DNA of 64,000 bases from Gaiellaceae bacterium (GCA_026002995.1 BPGK01000001.1:496001-560000), one strand, 5' to 3'; positions 43,282-52,377 are shown, counted from the first letter of the stretch. Made by a program: numbers and translations. Notes: generated by a model not told the origin, from the letters alone.

Positions 43282-43889
43282 GGGCGCGGCACTGGTTCCT
43301 CCCCGAGCAGCCCGATGTCCTGGGCCTCGTGCGGCGGCAGCTCGCCCTGACGCGCGAGGGCGTCGACGCGCTCGTCGAGTGGGCGCGCGGCGACTCCTCG
43401 CAGGCCGACCGGATCCGCGCGCTCGAGCACCGGGGAGACGAGCTCAAGCGGGAGCTCGAGCTCGCGCTCACGACCGCCTTCACGACGCCGCTCGAGCCGG
43501 AGGACCTCTACACCCTCTCGCGCGGGATCGACTGGATCCTCAACCTCTCGAAGGACCTCGTGCGCGAGAGCGAGGTCATGGCCACGCCTCCAGATGATGC
43601 GCTCCGCGAGATGTGCGAGTGCCTGGCCGAGTCGGTGCACCTCCTCGCCGAGGCGGTCGACATGCTCGGTACCGATCCCGGCGCGGCGACTGAGAGGGCC
43701 AACGAGGCGCTCCGGGCCGAGCGGCGGATCGAGAAGGTCTACCGGGAGGCGATGGCGCGTCTGCTCGCGGTCGACGATCTCCGCGAGGTCATGGCGCGCC
43801 GCGAGCTGTACCGCAGGGTGGCGCGGCTCGGCGAGGCCGTCGTGGACGTCGCCGAACGCGTCTGGTACGCGGTCGTCAAGGAGGCGTGA
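43278..43889 (+). CDS. DUF47/PhoU-like Pit accessory protein
   Basis: A 203-residue helical protein from GTG 43278. Two repeats of PhoU-like helices include IRALEHRGDELKREL, TTPLEPEDLYTLSRGIDWIL and ERRIEKVYREAM with acidic metal-binding positions. DUF47 proteins are co-transcribed with Pit and are thought to tune phosphate uptake. Confidence 0.92.
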   Translation: MRARHWFLPEQPDVLGLVRRQLALTREGVDALVEWARGDSSQADRIRALEHRGDELKRELELALTTAFTTPLEPEDLYTLSRGIDWILNLSKDLVRESEVMATPPDDALREMCECLAESVHLLAEAVDMLGTDPGAATERANEALRAERRIEKVYREAMARLLAVDDLREVMARRELYRRVARLGEAVVDVAERVWYAVVKEA

Positions 43890-43911
43890 GCGCTCGGGAG
43901 GGGCGAGAGAG

Positions 43912-43984
43912 AGCGGACGACCGGGCTCGAACCGGCGACATCCAGCTTGGAAGGCTGGCGCTCTACCAACTGAGCTACGTCCGC
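43912..43984 (-). tRNA. tRNA-Gly (anticodon TCC)
   Basis: Acceptor GCGGACG/CGTCCGC, D-arm GCTCAGTTGGTAGAGC, anticodon stem CCAGC/GCTGG around CTTCCAA, discriminator T. CCA is not encoded. Confidence 0.96.
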
Positions 43985-44003
43985 GCCCCGTTAGCGTAGC
44001 GCC

Positions 44004-44774
44004 GTGGATCCGTACGCGTGGTCGTGGAACGTCGAGGCCCTCGTCATCGTCCCGCTGCTCGGCCTCGCGTACGCCGTCGCGCTCCGGCGGTTCGGCGCAT
44101 CCAGGTGGCGCGTCGTCTGCTTCGCGTCCGCCTTGCTCCTCCTCCTCGGGGTGACCGTCACTCCGCTCGAGACGCTCGCGCTGCGCTACCTCCTCGTCGT
44201 GCACCTGCTCCAGAACGTCGTCCTCGCGGAGTGGGCGCCGCTCCTCCTCGTGCTCGGGATCCCGCCGGCGCTCGCGGCGAGGCTCGCCCGCCCACGCGTC
44301 GTTCGCGCGGCCACGCAGCCCTTCGTCGCGCTCCCGCTCTGGCTCGCGAACTACCTCGTCTGGCACCTCCCGTGGATCTACGATGCCGCACTGAGGCACC
44401 CGCATTCGCTCCTCCACCTCGAGCACGCCCTCTACGTCGTCACGGGAGTCGCGATGTGGTGGAGCGTGCTCCACGACGAGCCACACCGCCTCGGGGCCGG
44501 GGCGCGAGCCGCCTACGTCTTCGCCGCCTTCGTGCTCGGGAGCCCGCTCGGGCTCGTCATCGCGCTCGTGCCGAGCGCGATGTACGAGTTCTACGTCGAG
44601 GCCCCGGAGCGCCTGTGGGGGCTCTCGGCGCTCGCCGATCAGCAGCTCGGCGGGATGTTCATGGCGGTCGAGCAGGCTGTCGTCTTCTTCGCCGTGTTCG
44701 CGTACTGGTTCTGGCGCTTCCTCGCCGAGGAGGAGCGTCGGGCTGACGCGGAAGGCCCCGTCGAGGCGGCGTAG
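44004..44774 (+). CDS. CtaG-type cytochrome c oxidase assembly protein
   Basis: A 256-residue polytopic membrane protein of the caa3-type CtaG family, started by GTG. LRYLLVVHLLQNVVLAEWAPLL, WHLPWIYDAALRHP, HLEHALYVVTGVAMWW and DQQLGGMFM supply conserved His, Glu and Asp residues in membrane segments. It is thought to help insert copper into the oxidase. No oxidase genes are in the window. Confidence 0.92.
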   Translation: MDPYAWSWNVEALVIVPLLGLAYAVALRRFGASRWRVVCFASALLLLLGVTVTPLETLALRYLLVVHLLQNVVLAEWAPLLLVLGIPPALAARLARPRVVRAATQPFVALPLWLANYLVWHLPWIYDAALRHPHSLLHLEHALYVVTGVAMWWSVLHDEPHRLGAGARAAYVFAAFVLGSPLGLVIALVPSAMYEFYVEAPERLWGLSALADQQLGGMFMAVEQAVVFFAVFAYWFWRFLAEEERRADAEGPVEAA

Positions 44775-44810
44775 ACTCGACCCGACGGAGCGCGACGGAA
44801 AGGAGCAGGC

Positions 44811-45503
44811 ATGAAGGTCGGGGACGTGATGACGCGCGAGGTGAGGGCGGTGAAGGAGGAGACGCCTCTCAAGGAGGTAGCCCGTCTCCTCGCCGAGAAC
44901 GGCATCTCGGGCCTCCCGGTGACAGACGTCCAGGGGCGCGTCGTCGGCGTCGTCTCCGAGGCCGACATCGTCGGCAAGGAGGCGGGCGCTCGGCACGAGC
45001 GGAGCCTCCTGGGACGGCTCCTCGCGGGTGGCGAGTCGCCGAAGCTCGACGCACGGACGGCCGGCGAGGCGATGACCTCGCCCGCGATCACGATCACCGC
45101 CGATCGCGAGGTCGCCGAGGCGGCGCGGACGATGACGGAGCGGTCGGTGAACCGGCTCCCGGTCGTCGACGAGAACGGCAGGCTCGTCGGGATCGTGACC
45201 CGCGCCGACCTCGTCCGGGCCTTCCTGCGCGCGGACGCCGAGATCGAGAGCGAGCTCCGCGAGGACGTCGCCGCGCGCACGCTCTGGATCGACCCGTCGC
45301 GCCTCGAGATCACGGTCGAGAACGGCGAGGTCACGCTCGGCGGCGAGGTGGACACGAAGGCGGACGCCGAGCTCCTCGAGTACTTCGCGTCTCGGGTGCC
45401 CGGGGTCGTCTCCGTGCGCTCGACGCTGCGCTGGCAGGTCGACGAGCCGAAGCTCCCGCAGTCGAGCCCTCGCATCCCCGAGCCTCCGGGGCCCGAGAGG
45501 TGA
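44811..45503 (+). CDS. CBS-pair protein with BON domain
   Basis: A 230-residue protein with two CBS motifs (about 1-60 and 82-140): VGDVMTREVRAV and AGEAMTSPAITITADREV, then a BON domain (about 148-210) with ARTLWIDPSRLEITVENGEV. CBS pairs bind adenosyl nucleotides; BON domains bind membranes or lipids. ATG 44811 follows a GGAAAGGAG site. The target it regulates is unknown. Confidence 0.92.
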   Translation: MKVGDVMTREVRAVKEETPLKEVARLLAENGISGLPVTDVQGRVVGVVSEADIVGKEAGARHERSLLGRLLAGGESPKLDARTAGEAMTSPAITITADREVAEAARTMTERSVNRLPVVDENGRLVGIVTRADLVRAFLRADAEIESELREDVAARTLWIDPSRLEITVENGEVTLGGEVDTKADAELLEYFASRVPGVVSVRSTLRWQVDEPKLPQSSPRIPEPPGPER

Positions 45504-45538
45504 CCTGCCGTTCGGACGGGCGACTACCCTGAGCTCGC

Positions 45539-45611
45539 GCGCCCGTAGCTCAGTGGACAGAGCGGCGGACTTCTAATCCGCGGGTCGGAGGTTCGAATCC
45601 TCCCGGGCGCA
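45539..45611 (+). tRNA. tRNA-Arg (anticodon TCT)
   Basis: Acceptor GCGCCCG/CGGGCGC, anticodon stem GCGGA/TCCGC around CTTCTAA, T-arm GGAGG-TTCGAAT-CCTCC, discriminator A. CCA is not encoded. Confidence 0.97.
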
Positions 45612-45699
45612 TCGCTTCCGACCTCCCGCGCGGGTGCCGCTGCGTCGTCCTCCGTCCTGTGCGAAGATCGGAGCGTCAGCGGGGAGAGGGGGAAGCGAG

Positions 45700-45903
45700 A
45701 TGGCGCAGCGATACGAGCTCCACGCCGGGCGGCGGCCGGTCGCGGTGAGGGCGGCACCGAGCGCGCAGGTCGCGCTGCTCGACTACCTCCGCTCGCTTGG
45801 CTGTCGCGACGACGAGCTCACGCGGCTCGGGAGCGCGGCGATCGCCTGGCGCGGGGCGGTCTACGAGGCTCTGCCCAACGAGGAGACCCCATCTCGCGGG
45901 TAG
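45700..45903 (+). CDS. Small protein of unknown function
   Basis: A 67-residue protein from ATG 45700, preceded by a GAGAGGGGGAAG ribosome site. The sequence is balanced in composition, unlike the antisense ORFs around it, and includes ALLDYLRSLGCRDDELTRLG. I do not recognise a family. It is isolated between a tRNA gene and a convergent oxidase gene. Confidence 0.6.
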   Translation: MAQRYELHAGRRPVAVRAAPSAQVALLDYLRSLGCRDDELTRLGSAAIAWRGAVYEALPNEETPSRG

Positions 45904-45954
45904 CTCGGCGGGCTCCGCGGTCATCGCGGCGCGCCGGGAGCTCCGTCCGAGGAG

Positions 45955-47334
45955 CTACCGCGGAAGCCGCAGGCCGAGGCGGCGGGGCAGCGTCGCGACG
46001 AGCTCCGTCAGGCGTCCCGGAGCCCTTCCCGCGTCCTCGGCGGCGTCCTTCGCGACGAGCGCCCGCCGGATGAGCGAGCCGCCGACATAGCGCAAGGGCT
46101 CCGGCGGGAAGAGCGTGCGGGGAGGATCGACGAGCGCGAGGCGCGTCCGCTCGTCGCGGCGGTCGAGGGCGAGGCGGGCGAGGATCTCGCCGCCCAGGTA
46201 CGACGGTCCGACGCCGTTGCCGGTGAAGCCGAACCCGTGGTGGACGCGACCGCGGCTACCGAAGATGGGCAGGTGCGTCGGCGAGACGTCGATCGGCCCG
46301 CCCCAGGCGTGCGTGACCGCGCGGCCGCGGAGCTGCGGGAAGAAGCGCGTCAGGCTCGACTGCGTCCGCGCGACGACCTCGGGATCGAGCTCGAGCCGGC
46401 GCGAGAGTCGCCCATCGAGCCCCATCGCGCCGCCGCCCCAGCCGAAGGCGATGCGCCCGTCCGCGGTGGTGCGCGTGTAGTGGACGAGGGTGCGGCTGTC
46501 CACGATCGCCTCGCCACCGGTCCAGCCGAGCTCCTCGAGCACCTCCGGCACGGGCTCGGTGAGGACGATGTGGCTGGAGGCGACGGCGAGCGAGAGGCGG
46601 TAGCCGGGAAACCGTGCAGTCGCGCTGTTCGCCGCGAGCACCGTCGCACTCGCCCGGACACGGCCGGCCCGCGTCTCGACGCCGCCCTCCCGCAGGAGCT
46701 TCGTGACCTCGGTTCGCTCGTGGATGCGGACGCCGCGGGCGAGGAGCTTCTCGCGCAGCCCGAGCGCGAGCCGCGCCGGCTGGACGGTCGCGTTCAGGCG
46801 GTAGGCCACGCCCCCGAGGAAGAGGGGAGAGTCGCAGCGCGCGCGCACCTCGTCCGCGCCGAGCTCGACGACCTCCTCGGGTGCGCCGAGCTCGGCCGCG
46901 GCTCGTACGGTGTCCGCCCACGATCCGAGCTGCGACTCGGTGGTGGCGACGCGGAGCATCGGCGCCTCTCGGAACCACGCGTCGACGTCGTTCTCCTCGC
47001 ACCAGGCGCCGATTCCGCGCACGGCCTCCTCGGAGGCGCGGCAGACCGCGAGCGCTGCCGCGTCGCCGGCGCGCTCGCGAAGCGTGGCGGCGTCTCCCCA
47101 CAGCGTTTCGCAGAAGCCGCCGTTCCGCCCGCTCGGGCCGTGCCCGCAGATCTCGGCCTCGAGGACGAGGACGTCTGCCTCCGGCTCGAGCGCGAGCAGG
47201 TGCCACGCCGTCCAGAGACCGAGGTACCCGCCGCCGACGATCACCACGTCGGCGCTCGCGTCGCCCTCGAGCGGGCGGGTCGGGGTCACCGCGCCCGCCT
47301 CCTCGAGCCACCATCCGTGCCGCGTGTGGCGCAC
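45955..47334 (-). CDS. FAD-dependent amino-acid/amine oxidoreductase (DAO family)
   Basis: A 459-residue oxidase started by GTG 47334. The N-terminal GGTHx-like FAD motif is VIVGGGYLGLWTAWHL, followed by EICGHGPSGRNGGFCE, the gamma-glutamylputrescine-oxidase-like loop. The C-terminal FAD segment is FGFTGNGVGPSYLGGEILA. Likely substrates are secondary amines or D-amino acids; none can be assigned. Confidence 0.9.
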   Translation of the reverse strand: MRHTRHGWWLEEAGAVTPTRPLEGDASADVVIVGGGYLGLWTAWHLLALEPEADVLVLEAEICGHGPSGRNGGFCETLWGDAATLRERAGDAAALAVCRASEEAVRGIGAWCEENDVDAWFREAPMLRVATTESQLGSWADTVRAAAELGAPEEVVELGADEVRARCDSPLFLGGVAYRLNATVQPARLALGLREKLLARGVRIHERTEVTKLLREGGVETRAGRVRASATVLAANSATARFPGYRLSLAVASSHIVLTEPVPEVLEELGWTGGEAIVDSRTLVHYTRTTADGRIAFGWGGGAMGLDGRLSRRLELDPEVVARTQSSLTRFFPQLRGRAVTHAWGGPIDVSPTHLPIFGSRGRVHHGFGFTGNGVGPSYLGGEILARLALDRRDERTRLALVDPPRTLFPPEPLRYVGGSLIRRALVAKDAAEDAGRAPGRLTELVATLPRRLGLRLPR

Positions 47335-47343
47335 GGGCAGAGG

Positions 47344-47634
47344 TTACGCGCGCGCCGACTGCCGGCGCGCGAGCGCCACGCTGGACGCGACCACGGCAGC
47401 GGCGGCGACGGGGACGACGATCGTCCAGAACAGCGGGAAGCCACCCGCGATCGCGCCGGTCGAGACGAGCGTTGCCGAGAGAGCGGGCGAGCGCTCGACC
47501 CGCTGGCCGACGAGCATGAGCGTCGCGCCGCCGACCAGCACGGCAACCCAGGCGGCGGCCCGTCCCGGCTCGTAGTCGAGGAAGAGCACGCCCGCGAGCG
47601 CGGCGACGACGAAGAGGGCCGAGAGCGCGTACAC
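47344..47634 (-). CDS. Small multi-pass membrane protein, start uncertain
   Basis: The frame encodes three hydrophobic segments: VYALSALFVVAALAGVLFL, AAAWVAVLVGGATLMLVG and FPLFWTIVVPVAAAAVVASS. GTG 47634 is the only standard start after the tRNA-His gene, yet the frame continues upstream through about 20 plausible residues and then the tRNA itself. A CTG at 47718 is the only other candidate. The function is unknown. Confidence 0.5.
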   Translation of the reverse strand: MYALSALFVVAALAGVLFLDYEPGRAAAWVAVLVGGATLMLVGQRVERSPALSATLVSTGAIAGGFPLFWTIVVPVAAAAVVASSVALARRQSARA

Positions 47635-47719
47635 GAGGAAGCGCGTCGCCTCCGCGAGCCCCGTGTGCTCGGCGGTCGCGTGCTGGACTGCTCTCCGGTA
47701 GCGGCTCTGCGGCTTCAGG

Positions 47720-47793
47720 GGTGGCGGATGGGACTCGAACCCACGACCACCGGGACCACAACCCGGGGCTCTACCAACTGAGCTACCGCCACC
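47720..47793 (-). tRNA. tRNA-His (anticodon GTG)
   Basis: Acceptor GTGGCGG/CCGCCAC with the extra 5' G (position -1) opposite discriminator C, as in all bacterial tRNA-His. Anticodon stem CCGGG/CCCGG encloses TTGTGGT. CCA is not encoded. Confidence 0.97.
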
Positions 47794-47825
47794 GCGGCCG
47801 GCACAGGATAGCCGGGCGGGGCCGC

Positions 47826-48236
47826 TCAGTCGGCTTGGAGCACGGCCTGCGTCTGCGTCGTGCGCGCGACCCGCTTCCCGCGCTCGTCGAAGAGGTCGGT
47901 CTCGACGACGATGGTGCTGCGACCTCGGTGGAGCGGACGCGCGCGGGCACGCACGACGCCGCCGCGGACGGCGCCGAAGAAGTTCGTCTTCGACTCGATC
48001 GTCGTCGTCCCCGCTGCTCCGTCCGGGAGGTTGAGGAACGCGCACACGGCGCCGGCGGAGTCGGCGAGCGCCATGAGCATCCCGCCGTGCAGGACGCCGC
48101 CGGCGGTGCAGAGCTCCGGCGCCCACTCGAGCGTGCACTCGATCTCGTCCGGGCCGCCGAACGTCCTGATGCCGAGCGTCGTGCCGAGCGGCATCTGCTC
48201 GTTCACGGTCGCCGTCAGCTCCGGGTGCTCGGTCAC
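47826..48236 (-). CDS. PaaI-type hotdog thioesterase
   Basis: A 136-residue hotdog-fold protein from GTG 48236, which overlaps the upstream stop. AGGVLHGGMLMALADSAGA is the conserved HGG active-site segment, and GTTTIESKTNFFGAVRGG follows. It likely hydrolyses an aryl- or acyl-CoA thioester. It ends a three-gene operon of overlapping genes. Confidence 0.9.
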   Translation of the reverse strand: MTEHPELTATVNEQMPLGTTLGIRTFGGPDEIECTLEWAPELCTAGGVLHGGMLMALADSAGAVCAFLNLPDGAAGTTTIESKTNFFGAVRGGVVRARARPLHRGRSTIVVETDLFDERGKRVARTTQTQAVLQAD

Positions 48237-48787
48237 CGAGCCTCCTCGCCCACGCTCTCGCGCAGGCGGTCGAGCTCCGCGCGCGCTCGGCGCCGAGATG
48301 CGGCGAGGTACGCCAGTGCGGCGACGAAGAGCGTGGCGAGGATCGCGCCGGCGAGCGTCCCCCCGCGAAAGCCCGGGGCCTCGACGTCGAGGATGCGGTC
48401 GCCCGCGTGGGCCGCGTTGCCGGTGCCGACCGCGATCCCGAGCGTGAACAGGTTCGGCGCCGCGAGCGCGAGCGCGCCGACGGCGAACGCGAGGTACGCG
48501 CGCCAGCCGCGCCGTCTGCGCACCGCCCAGACGACGAGGAGCAGGGGCAGGACGGTGAACAGGAAGCCGTAGACGAGCCCGAGCGTGATGCCCGTCGGGA
48601 TGCTTCCTCCGACCTGGTCGCCCACGCGCTGCGCCCACCAGCGCGGGATGAAGGCGGCGCCGATCCACGCCGCCACGAGCACGGCCACGAGCCCGACGCT
48701 CCCCCAGACGAGACGCCGCCGCCAGCCGCTCGCGACCGACTCGGGTTGTGGCTCCGGCGCGCTCGGTGTCTCGCTCGGAGCCGTCAC
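48233..48787 (-). CDS. Four-helix membrane protein of unknown function
   Basis: A 184-residue protein from GTG 48787, which overlaps the site-2-protease stop. A proline-rich N-terminus precedes hydrophobic segments at about 27-46, 68-88, 98-120 and 142-160, and a basic, coiled-coil-prone tail. I do not recognise a characterised family. Operon position suggests co-expression with the membrane protease. Confidence 0.75.
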   Translation of the reverse strand: MTAPSETPSAPEPQPESVASGWRRRLVWGSVGLVAVLVAAWIGAAFIPRWWAQRVGDQVGGSIPTGITLGLVYGFLFTVLPLLLVVWAVRRRRGWRAYLAFAVGALALAAPNLFTLGIAVGTGNAAHAGDRILDVEAPGFRGGTLAGAILATLFVAALAYLAASRRRARAELDRLRESVGEEAR

Positions 48788-49932
48788 GATGCTCGCCGAC
48801 GTCGGGGAGGGACTTCGAGCGCCCGCGCGAGATCGGTCACGGAGAGCAGCCCGACCAACCGGCCCTCGCCGTCGACGACGAGCCCCCGTCCGATGGGCGT
48901 CTGCGTCAGTCCCGAGAAGGCCTCGAGTGCATCCCCGTCCTCCGCGTACACGGGCACGTCGTCGATCCCGAGCATGCACTCTCGCACGCGGCGACCGTCC
49001 CACTGGTCGCGCGGCACCTCGGCGATCCGCCGGAAGGGGAGGAGTCCGAGCGGAACGCCGTCCTCGGCGACTGGGTAGGTCGTGAATCGTCGGCGCCAGA
49101 CGACGTCGTCGAGCACTTGGCCGAGGGTGAGATCCGGGTGCACGCTGACGGGATCACGGGCCATGAGATCCCGCACGAGCAGGCCCTCGAGGGCGTGTCG
49201 GGCCGTTGCGTACCGTCCCTCGGCGCCCGCTGCCGAGAGCAGGAACCAGCCCAGGAAGGCGAGCCAGACGCCGCTGAACGCGTTGCCCGCGAGCGCGATC
49301 GCCGCGCCTCCCGCGATCAGCAGGTACCCGAACCCGCGTCCGACCATCGCGGCCGTCTCGGTCGAGCGTGCGAAGTCGCCGCTCCGCTGCCAGAGCGCAG
49401 CGTGCAGGATCCTCCCCCCGTCGAGCGGGACGGCGGGCGCGAGGTTGAAGACGAGCAGCGCGAGGTTCACGTATCCGAGCCACGCGGCCACGCCTTCGAC
49501 CGCCTCGGGAGGGTCAACGAGAGCGATCGCGACGAACGCGATGCCGAGGAGGAGCGAGACAATCGGCCCGGCGACGGCGACGCGGAACTCGGCGCCTGCG
49601 GTCCTAAAGGACCCCTTGAGCGTGGCGACGCCGCCGAAGAGCCAGAGCGTGATGCCCTCGATCTCGATCCGCTCTCTCCGCGCTTGGAGGGCGTGCCCGA
49701 GCTCGTGGAGGAGGACCGACCCGAAGAAGAGCGCTGCCGCGACGAGCGCCATGACGAAGTGCGTGCCTCCTCCGAGGTCCGGGTTCGTGGACGGGAAGAC
49801 GTTCGCAGAGAGCGTCCAGACGAAGAGGGCGAAGACCGCCAGCCAGCTCCAGTGGATCCCGATCCGGATCCCGGCGATGCGTCCTACCTCGAGGCTCGAT
49901 CCCACTCCCGGCTCCTCTCGTGACTGCGCCAC
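48784..49932 (-). CDS. Site-2-protease-type metalloprotease (M50) with CBS domains
   Basis: A 382-residue intramembrane zinc protease. The zinc motif is HELGH in FGSVLLHELGHALQARR; the third ligand is in FNLAPAVPLDGGRILHAALW. Two CBS domains occupy about 245-375. SpoIVFB/S2P relatives cleave membrane-bound regulators such as pro-sigma or anti-sigma proteins. CBS domains suggest control by adenylate nucleotides. The substrate is not in evidence. Confidence 0.93.
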   Translation of the reverse strand: MAQSREEPGVGSSLEVGRIAGIRIGIHWSWLAVFALFVWTLSANVFPSTNPDLGGGTHFVMALVAAALFFGSVLLHELGHALQARRERIEIEGITLWLFGGVATLKGSFRTAGAEFRVAVAGPIVSLLLGIAFVAIALVDPPEAVEGVAAWLGYVNLALLVFNLAPAVPLDGGRILHAALWQRSGDFARSTETAAMVGRGFGYLLIAGGAAIALAGNAFSGVWLAFLGWFLLSAAGAEGRYATARHALEGLLVRDLMARDPVSVHPDLTLGQVLDDVVWRRRFTTYPVAEDGVPLGLLPFRRIAEVPRDQWDGRRVRECMLGIDDVPVYAEDGDALEAFSGLTQTPIGRGLVVDGEGRLVGLLSVTDLARALEVPPRRRRAS

Positions 49933-49970
49933 AGTCTCGCACGGACGCGGGTCGGACGCGGGTCTGGAGA

Positions 49971-50042
49971 TGGCCCCGGGAGGAGTCGAACCTCCGCACG
50001 CAGATTCGAAGTCTGCCGCTCTATCCGCTGAGCTACGGGGCC
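49971..50042 (-). tRNA. tRNA-Arg (anticodon TCG)
   Basis: Acceptor GGCCCCG/CGGGGCC, anticodon stem GCAGA/TCTGC around CTTCGAA, T-arm GGAGG-TTCGACT-CCTCC, discriminator A. CCA is not encoded. Confidence 0.95.
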
Positions 50043-50089
50043 GTTGCCGTCACGGTAGCGGGTGACGCCGGAGGGCGGCTCTCGAGCCT

Positions 50090-52057
50090 TCAGGCCGCTC
50101 GCTCGGCGGCGAGCGCGTCGCGGACGTGCGCGACCACGACGCGCACCACCGTCGGGTCGAACTGCGTCCCGGCGCAGCGCTCGAGCTCGGCGAGCGCCTC
50201 CTCCGGCGGGAGCGCCTCCCGATACGCGCGCGTGGACGTCATCGCGTCGTAGGCGTCGCAGACGCAGACGATCCGTGCCGCGAGCGGGATCTCCTCGCCG
50301 GCGAGCCCGTCCGGGTACCCGCTCCCGTCCCAGCGCTCGTGGGTCGAGCGGACGATCGCCGCCACGTCGTAGAGCGCGGGGGACGCGCGCAGGATGCGCT
50401 CGCCGACGACCGTGTGCTGGCGGACGAACGCCCACTCGCGCTCGTCGAGCGGGCCGGGCTTGTGCAGGATCTCGTCGGGGACGGCGATCTTGCCGAGGTC
50501 GTGGAGGCGCGCGGCGCGCACGAGGCGGTCGAGCTCCTCGCCCCGCAGGCCGAGGCTCGTCGCGACTGCCCTCGCGAGGGAGCTCACGCCCTCCAGGTGA
50601 GTCTCGAGCTCGGGGTCGAGCCCCGTGAGCGTGTCGAAGAGGCTCTGCACCGTCCGGTCGTCTGTGCGGCGGGAGCGCTTCTGCGCGTAGAGCCGCTCGT
50701 CGGCGAGCTGCAGCGCTCGGCTCGAATCGGGGGCTTCCTCGGGGAGCAGCACGGCTCCGAAGGAGCTCTCCACGCAGAACCCGTCGCCCTGTTCGCTCAG
50801 CGCCTCGCCGGCGCGGTGGAGGAGCCGCTCAATGTCCTCTCCGCCGGTAGCGGCGAGGATGCAGAACTCGTCGCCGCCCAGCCGGTAGGCCGCGCCGTTC
50901 GGGTGGACGACGTCGGCGAGCTTGCTCCCGAGGCGTGCGAGCAGCGCGTCCCCGGCCGGGTGGCCGAATGTGTCGTTGTAGCTCTTGAAGCCGTCGAGGT
51001 CGAAGAGCGCGAGGAGCGTCGGCTCGGGCGTCGCGCGGCCGAGCTCGCGCTCGAGGTCGTCGATCAGCTTGCGGCGGTTGCCGAGGCCGGTGAGCGCGTC
51101 CGTCGTCGCCTCGCGGCGGGTGAGGTCGAGCAGGCGCGTGTTCTCGCGGAAGGCCACGGCGAGCCGTGCCGTGACGAGGAGGAGGGTCAGGGCGGCGAGG
51201 AGGAGCGCGAGGAGGTTCGTACGGTGGAAGTGGTCGTACACGAGGATCCCGTTGGCGACGAGCGCGCCGGCCGCCGGGACCGCGAGGAGCGGCCGCCCGA
51301 CGACCTCGAGCCCGTCCCGCGTCCGGTCGTCCGTCCAGGCGCTCGCGGAGAGCAGCAGGAGGGCCGCGGGCCAGAGGGTGTCGACCCAGGTGCCTTCGAC
51401 GTACGTTCCCGTCGCCGTCTGCACGAGGTAGACGCCGTCCGCAACCGCGGTCGCGGAGAGCGCGAGCCCGATGAGCAGCCAGCGCGTGCCGGGGCGCCAG
51501 CCCGAGAGCGAGAAGACGCCGACGACGAGCGCGAGGAGGAGGACGTCGGCGATCGGGTAGGCGAGGTTCGTCGCGATGGTCGAGAGACTCCCCTCGGTGG
51601 TGCGGAGGACGATCTCGACGAGGACGGCGGCTCCGAGCGCCGCAGCCGCGAGCGCGGCGATCGCGCCGTCGAGCCACAGCGTTCCCTCGATGCCGCGGGC
51701 GCGCGTGCGCAGGAGGAGGACGATTCCGGCATAGAGGAGCGGGTAGAAGGCGAGAAAGCCGGCGTCCGCCAGCGACGGGTACGCGTCCGGTTGCCATACG
51801 GCATAGACGAGCTCGCCGAAGATCCAGCACCCGATCCCCGCTGCCACGACCGTCCACGCCAGGCGCTCCTCCGGGACGAGGAGCGCGTGCGAGGCGACGA
51901 CGAGGCACGCGAAGACGAGGAGGCCGTTGTAGACCCAGACGTTGAAGAAGGCCGCGAGAGCCTCCTCTTGCGGGGCGAGCACGGTGACGGCCGCGAAGAC
52001 GGCGAGGCCGACGGCGGATGCCGCCCGGGTGAGGTGGATCCACGCTCTCCGCTCCAT
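50090..52057 (-). CDS. Membrane-bound GGDEF / HD-GYP cyclic-di-GMP enzyme
   Basis: A 655-residue protein. The first 310 residues hold about nine or ten hydrophobic segments, a possible sensor. A GGDEF domain follows, with TDALTGLGNRR, DLDGFKSYNDTFGHPAGD and the intact catalytic GGDEF at about 394. An HD-GYP domain ends the protein, with HDLGKIAVPDEILHKPG (about 518) and HERWDGSGYPDGL (about 579). The intact motifs predict both synthesis and breakdown of cyclic di-GMP, probably switched by the membrane part. It has no EAL domain. Confidence 0.94.
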   Translation of the reverse strand: MERRAWIHLTRAASAVGLAVFAAVTVLAPQEEALAAFFNVWVYNGLLVFACLVVASHALLVPEERLAWTVVAAGIGCWIFGELVYAVWQPDAYPSLADAGFLAFYPLLYAGIVLLLRTRARGIEGTLWLDGAIAALAAAALGAAVLVEIVLRTTEGSLSTIATNLAYPIADVLLLALVVGVFSLSGWRPGTRWLLIGLALSATAVADGVYLVQTATGTYVEGTWVDTLWPAALLLLSASAWTDDRTRDGLEVVGRPLLAVPAAGALVANGILVYDHFHRTNLLALLLAALTLLLVTARLAVAFRENTRLLDLTRREATTDALTGLGNRRKLIDDLERELGRATPEPTLLALFDLDGFKSYNDTFGHPAGDALLARLGSKLADVVHPNGAAYRLGGDEFCILAATGGEDIERLLHRAGEALSEQGDGFCVESSFGAVLLPEEAPDSSRALQLADERLYAQKRSRRTDDRTVQSLFDTLTGLDPELETHLEGVSSLARAVATSLGLRGEELDRLVRAARLHDLGKIAVPDEILHKPGPLDEREWAFVRQHTVVGERILRASPALYDVAAIVRSTHERWDGSGYPDGLAGEEIPLAARIVCVCDAYDAMTSTRAYREALPPEEALAELERCAGTQFDPTVVRVVVAHVRDALAAERAA

Positions 52058-52140
52058 CGCGCTCTCGAACGAGCATCGGCGGCGCGGGCGCGCGCCTTGA
52101 GGGCGGAGGCTCCGTCCGGTGGAGGTCCTACCCTGCCGCC

Positions 52141-52377
52141 ATGGTGCTCGGGATCGTGGTGTTCGGCGCCGCGTTCCTCGTCGGGCTCGCGCTCGGCACG
52201 TACACCCGACGACCGCTCTCGACGGCCTTCCTCGTGCTCGGCAGCTTCACGGCGCTGCTCGTGCTCTCCTCGTCGGGGAACGCCGTCCACGCCGGCGCTG
52301 TCCTCGTCATCGTCGGTCTCCTCGGTCTCGTTGCCGAGAGCATGCGCGAGACGTTCGGGCTCATCGCCGGTCGCTGA
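52141..52377 (+). CDS. Small two/three-segment membrane protein
   Basis: A 78-residue hydrophobic protein from ATG 52141: VLGIVVFGAAFLVGLALG, then AFLVLGSFTALLVLSSSG and AGAVLVIVGLLGLVAES. The hydrophobic composition argues for a real gene. It is divergent from the GGDEF/HD-GYP gene. The function is unknown. Confidence 0.65.
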   Translation: MVLGIVVFGAAFLVGLALGTYTRRPLSTAFLVLGSFTALLVLSSSGNAVHAGAVLVIVGLLGLVAESMRETFGLIAGR

